This document shows positions 61,694-64,000 of a stretch of 64,000 bases of DNA, one piece after another. The position numbers were made by a program, and so were the translations under genes. The notes below the pieces were generated by a model. It ran no database searches. It was not told the DNA's origin and saw only the letters and a program-made list of their open reading frames with translations. Origin of the DNA: JAIQFV01 sp041494885 (GTDB taxonomy: Bacteria > Acidobacteriota > Terriglobia > JAIQFV01). Where the stretch lies: positions 40,213 to 104,212 of the forward strand of contig JBGQBO010000015.1 in assembly GCA_041494885.1 (NCBI GenBank). Direction: 5' to 3'. The stretch's first letter is position 1, and each line of letters begins with the position of its first letter.

Positions 61694-62275
61694 ATGTTTC
61701 AGAAGTCTGCTTATCTGATGATCTCAATCATCCTCCTCACCCTAGTGTTCTTTTCCACCGCTTTTTGCGGCAGCAAGGATCGAGCCCACACGACTGAAGG
61801 GAGGCAGGCTATGACTCTAACAGTCTCCAGCTTGGCGTTTAAAGAAGGACAACTGATTCCCGCCCGGCACACCTGCGATGGTGAAGACATTTCCCCACCT
61901 CTCAAGTGGGATCCTGTCCCGGAAGGGACCAAGACACTTGCATTAATCGCTGACGATCCGGATGCTCCCGGCGGCACATGGGTCCACTGGGTTGTTTACA
62001 ATCTCCCTGCATCAATCACAGAGTTCCCTGAAAAGGTCCCGGCTGACAAGGCCATCCCCAACGGGGGGCGGCAAGGACTTAATGACTTTGGCCGAACCGG
62101 CTATGGAGGACCCTGCCCACCCCGAGGCAGTACTCATCGATATTTTTTCAAACTCTACGCGCTCGATACGGACCTATCTCTCAAGTCGAGGGTCACCAAA
62201 AAAGATCTCACCGAGGCCATGAAGGGCCATGTTCTCGCCGAGGGGCAATTGATGGGGACTTATAGAAGGAAATAG
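61694..62275 (+). CDS. YbhB/YbcL PEBP-family secreted protein
   Basis: A 193-residue protein of the Raf-kinase-inhibitor-like (PEBP) family. A signal peptide covers residues 1-27 (YLMISIILLTLVFFSTAF). The ligand site is formed by HTCDGEDISPPLKWDPVP (D and H of the anion pocket), DPDAPGGTWVHWVVYNLP and YGGPCPPRGSTHRYFFKLYA. In the family it binds small phosphate- or ligand-like groups, but the bacterial role is not known. A Cys in STAFCGSKD could be a lipobox (TAFC), which would make it a lipoprotein. AGGAGG-like GGAGG lies seven bases before the ATG. Confidence 0.9.
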   Translation: MFQKSAYLMISIILLTLVFFSTAFCGSKDRAHTTEGRQAMTLTVSSLAFKEGQLIPARHTCDGEDISPPLKWDPVPEGTKTLALIADDPDAPGGTWVHWVVYNLPASITEFPEKVPADKAIPNGGRQGLNDFGRTGYGGPCPPRGSTHRYFFKLYALDTDLSLKSRVTKKDLTEAMKGHVLAEGQLMGTYRRK

Positions 62276-62283
62276 CGTCTTGG

Positions 62284-62305
62284 AGTGACGACCTCAGTCG
62301 TCACT
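62284..62305. repeat. Short palindrome after the PEBP gene
   Basis: AGTGACGAC (62284-62292) and GTCGTCACT (62297-62305) form a perfect 9-base stem with a CTCA loop, no T tract. It is of the same class as the 53386 and 60636 palindromes (a GACG-rich core), though the sequence differs. Confidence 0.5.
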
Positions 62306-62468
62306 TATGAAATTCAAGTTATTCGCAAGCTACAGTCGACGCATTGAGCTTGATCTCGCCAGTAAGCCTCAAGACTCGAGTGACGGGGATGGAAAGTCGT
62401 CGCCGGATTATGTGAGACTTGGTCTTCCGATCGACCAGTGGGCTGGGCAGAGGTTTGCGAGGTCGAAA

Positions 62469-63485
62469 TCACATATGCAACTCCAGAATATCTCCGTCCT
62501 CCAGGCGATGTGTCCGCTCCACCATTTGACCCTCAAACTTCACGGAACGATTCGACCTTGCGGAACTCCACACGCGGGCGAATTTGAGGGTGTTTTCAAA
62601 GTCGCGGTGAACGGCGCGGGCCGCATCGAGTACGGTACTGCCGATCTTCAAAACGAAAGGGGGGGTGGCCAGATCCACCTTCTTGCCGGGAGGCTTGGTG
62701 TAGATGCGAATGACCTCCAGAGAATCAAAAACAGCGCGCCGCAGGGATTCGAGTCCTTCGTTCGTGAGGGTCGATGTGGGGAACACCGGGAACTGGTCCT
62801 CAAAGAACTCTCGGAGGATCGCGAGGTTGTCCCGGGCGTTGGGCGCATCCGATTTATTGGCGACCAGCAATGTCTTCTTGCAAACCTCCGTGGGAGAACT
62901 GCCATCCCTTTCCGCAGGGGTGCCTGCAGTCAACCGGAGTTTCGACCCCTCGAGAATCTTCAACACACTCTCGACCTCTTCAAGCAACTCATCGCTGCTT
63001 AAATCGACAACTAGCAATGCCAGGTCCGCCTGACGCACAATCCCTCCGAGCCAGGGTTCGTAGGATTCCAGCGCGACGGGGGGAAGATCGATGAGTTGGA
63101 TCTGGACGTTTTCGAACGGCATCATGCCGGGCTGGGGCATCCGCGTCGTAAACGGGTAGTCTCCGATTTCCGGTGTGGCTTTTGTGAGCCGGGCCAGCAG
63201 GGAGGACTTGCCCACGTTGGGCGCGCCGACCAGCACGGTCTGTCCCGCGCCCTCCTTATGGACCACGTACATCGTCGATCCCTTGGCGGGTCCATGCTTC
63301 CGCTCCGACTCGACCCGCAGCTTTGCGAGGCGGTGCTTCAGGTCGGCTTGAAGTTTTTCAGTGCCCTTATGCTTGGGCATCACCGCCATCATCTCCTCGA
63401 GGGCTTCGGTTTTCTCTGAAGGCGTCGTGGCTTCCTTATAACGTTTTTCGGCAGCGAGATACTGGGGAGTGAGGTTGGCGGGCAT
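62469..63485 (-). CDS. DRG/Obg-type GTPase with TGS domain
   Basis: A 338-residue translation-linked GTPase resembling the eukaryotic/archaeal DRG group. The N-terminal helical part (residues 1-75) holds a Lys/Glu-rich segment (KLQADLKHRLAKLRVESERK). The G domain has G1 GAPNVGKSSLLARLT (near residue 84), G3 LIDLPPVALE in place of the usual DxPG, and G4 VANKSDA, so the catalytic loops are recognisable. The C-terminal TGS domain (residues 270-338) includes PPFVLKIGSTVLDAARAVHR and ends RLEDGDILELHM. Such proteins contact ribosomes in eukaryotes; the bacterial role is unclear. It is a single gene with its ATG at 63485. Confidence 0.88.
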   Translation of the reverse strand: MPANLTPQYLAAEKRYKEATTPSEKTEALEEMMAVMPKHKGTEKLQADLKHRLAKLRVESERKHGPAKGSTMYVVHKEGAGQTVLVGAPNVGKSSLLARLTKATPEIGDYPFTTRMPQPGMMPFENVQIQLIDLPPVALESYEPWLGGIVRQADLALLVVDLSSDELLEEVESVLKILEGSKLRLTAGTPAERDGSSPTEVCKKTLLVANKSDAPNARDNLAILREFFEDQFPVFPTSTLTNEGLESLRRAVFDSLEVIRIYTKPPGKKVDLATPPFVLKIGSTVLDAARAVHRDFENTLKFARVWSSARSNRSVKFEGQMVERTHRLEDGDILELHM

Positions 63486-63970
63486 AGTTAATCGAAGCTC
63501 CGGTTCATTTCAATTTTACAACAAAGCTCCGTTGCAATCGCGGAGTTTAGATCGTGGCTTAGACAAAATTCCAAATCCCAAAGTCCAAATTCCAAGTAAA
63601 ATCCAAAAACCAAACTCCCCTAACAACAGAAGGCATCAGCATTTGGCCTTGGGCTTACAGCGAGCTTCTGGCGTGAAGTTCGAGGTAGTCGGCCTCAATC
63701 CGCGCTCGCTCTAGGGCATCCTTGAGGTTTTGGAAATTGATCGCAGCGACTCCGCTTTAGCTGGACCGCGGCTGAGCCGTATTCACGTGGGGAATTGGGG
63801 AAAGGAATACGCTCTCCTCAATGAAGGGGAACCCAGAGTAAATATCGGCGTTTGTCGCCTTGCGGATCCGCATCTTTATCTGTCATTAGCACATGATCTG
63901 TCCGGTGTAAATGGCAAGTGAAGTGTCCGCTCCAAGCGGCGTAAGGTAGGGCTTTTGTCAGGAGGCAGAC
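63486..63970. other. Right-hand intergenic stretch with half a short-word repeat
   Basis: About 485 bases. Words of the AAATTCC/CCAAAGTCC type fill 63557-63630 without a facing arm. On the minus strand 63654-63751 encodes about 32 residues (INFQNLKDALERARIEADYL) that end in a stop and look protein-like but are closed upstream by a stop; this may be the end of a lost gene. Next to the edge lies the probable left end of an insertion sequence. Confidence 0.4.
63557..63630. repeat. AT-rich short-word repeat, copy 3 (one arm only)
   Basis: Contains AAATTCCAAATCCCAAAG, GTCCAAATTCC and AAATCCAAAAACC words like copies 1 and 2, but no complementary arm was found within the next 300 bases, so this copy seems truncated. 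Confidence 0.6.
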
Positions 63971-64000
63971 ATGAGGCTCTACCCGGAGCGCGCGATGGAG
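63971..64000 (+). CDS. Start of a probable transposase (cut by window)
   Basis: Ten codons (MRLYPERAME) reach the window end. AGGAGG lies five bases before the ATG. The beginning MRLYPE.AMERAMK is one I associate with ISNCY-type transposases that are common in Acidobacteria-like genomes. The bases before it (from about 63905) could be the left end of the element. The protein itself is not visible here, so the family call is a recollection, not a match. Confidence 0.4.
   Translation, partial: MRLYPERAME

Noticed and set aside
63654..63751. Minus-strand gene fragment (INFQNLKDALERARIEADYL)
   Set aside because: Protein-like, but only about 32 codons and closed by a stop at its upstream side; too short to assign a family, so only mentioned in the intergenic entry.

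Overview
The window is GC-rich bacterial chromosome, densely coded on both strands. It carries an outer-membrane assembly gene (lptD), heptose sugar genes (gmhA, rfaE2, a HddA-like GHMP kinase) and a porin, so the cell is a diderm. The overall gene mix (paired M16 peptidases, DUF2203, YyaL-type thioredoxin protein, RDD proteins, AT-rich short-word repeats between genes) resembles Acidobacteriota. That assignment is an inference; there is no rRNA or other marker that fixes it.

Region 1 (1-12.4 kb, all minus strand) is a C2/organic-acid block. A glycolate oxidase operon (glcD-glcE-glcF; glcF is cut by the left edge) lies downstream of a complete sugar-type ABC importer with a Tat-dependent binding protein, an OFA-type oxalate/formate carrier and an outer-membrane porin. 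A decayed fragment of an AMP-forming acyl-CoA synthetase lies between the importer and the carrier. Region 2 (13.4-20.7 kb) is a respiratory formate dehydrogenase operon: fdoG with an in-frame UGA read as selenocysteine and a predicted SECIS hairpin, then fdoH, fdoI and fdhE. A MobB-like P-loop protein and a small unknown protein lie divergently. The carrier and the dehydrogenase together suggest that the cell imports or produces C2/C1 acids and burns them through quinone-linked enzymes.

Region 3 (20.9-30 kb) holds an NFACT-family protein, an RDD membrane protein, lptD, two small membrane proteins and gatB. Region 4 (30.2-37.2 kb) starts at a near-perfect sigma-70 promoter and runs through a SurA-like chaperone, an S4 RNA-binding protein, a YhaM-like exoribonuclease, a BlaI-type repressor and an active/inactive pair of M16 peptidases. 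It ends with a PpiC-type lipoprotein read from the other strand. Region 5 (37.2-47 kb, minus strand) contains mfd, rfaE2, a CPBP protease, a deoxyhypusine-synthase-like protein invaded by a short-word repeat, gmhA and uvrA.

Region 6 (47-57.5 kb) has a SWIM/DEDDy-exonuclease fusion divergent from uvrA, a methyltransferase, moaA under a molybdenum-cofactor riboswitch with an intrinsic terminator, DUF2203, a YyaL-type protein, a large FAD/Fe-S oxidase and the GHMP kinase. Region 7 (57.7-64 kb) has tRNA-Leu(CAG), a DUF4442 protein, an APC permease, an acyl-CoA dehydrogenase carrying a palindromic insertion, a PEBP-like protein and a DRG-like GTPase. The first codons of a probable transposase lie at the right edge.

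The Mo-dependent formate dehydrogenase, FdhE, MoaA with its riboswitch and the MobB-like protein form a coherent molybdenum/selenium theme. Dispersed AT-rich inverted repeats and short GC-rich palindromes occur between genes and, in two cases, inside reading frames without breaking them. No CRISPR array, prophage or complete insertion sequence was seen.
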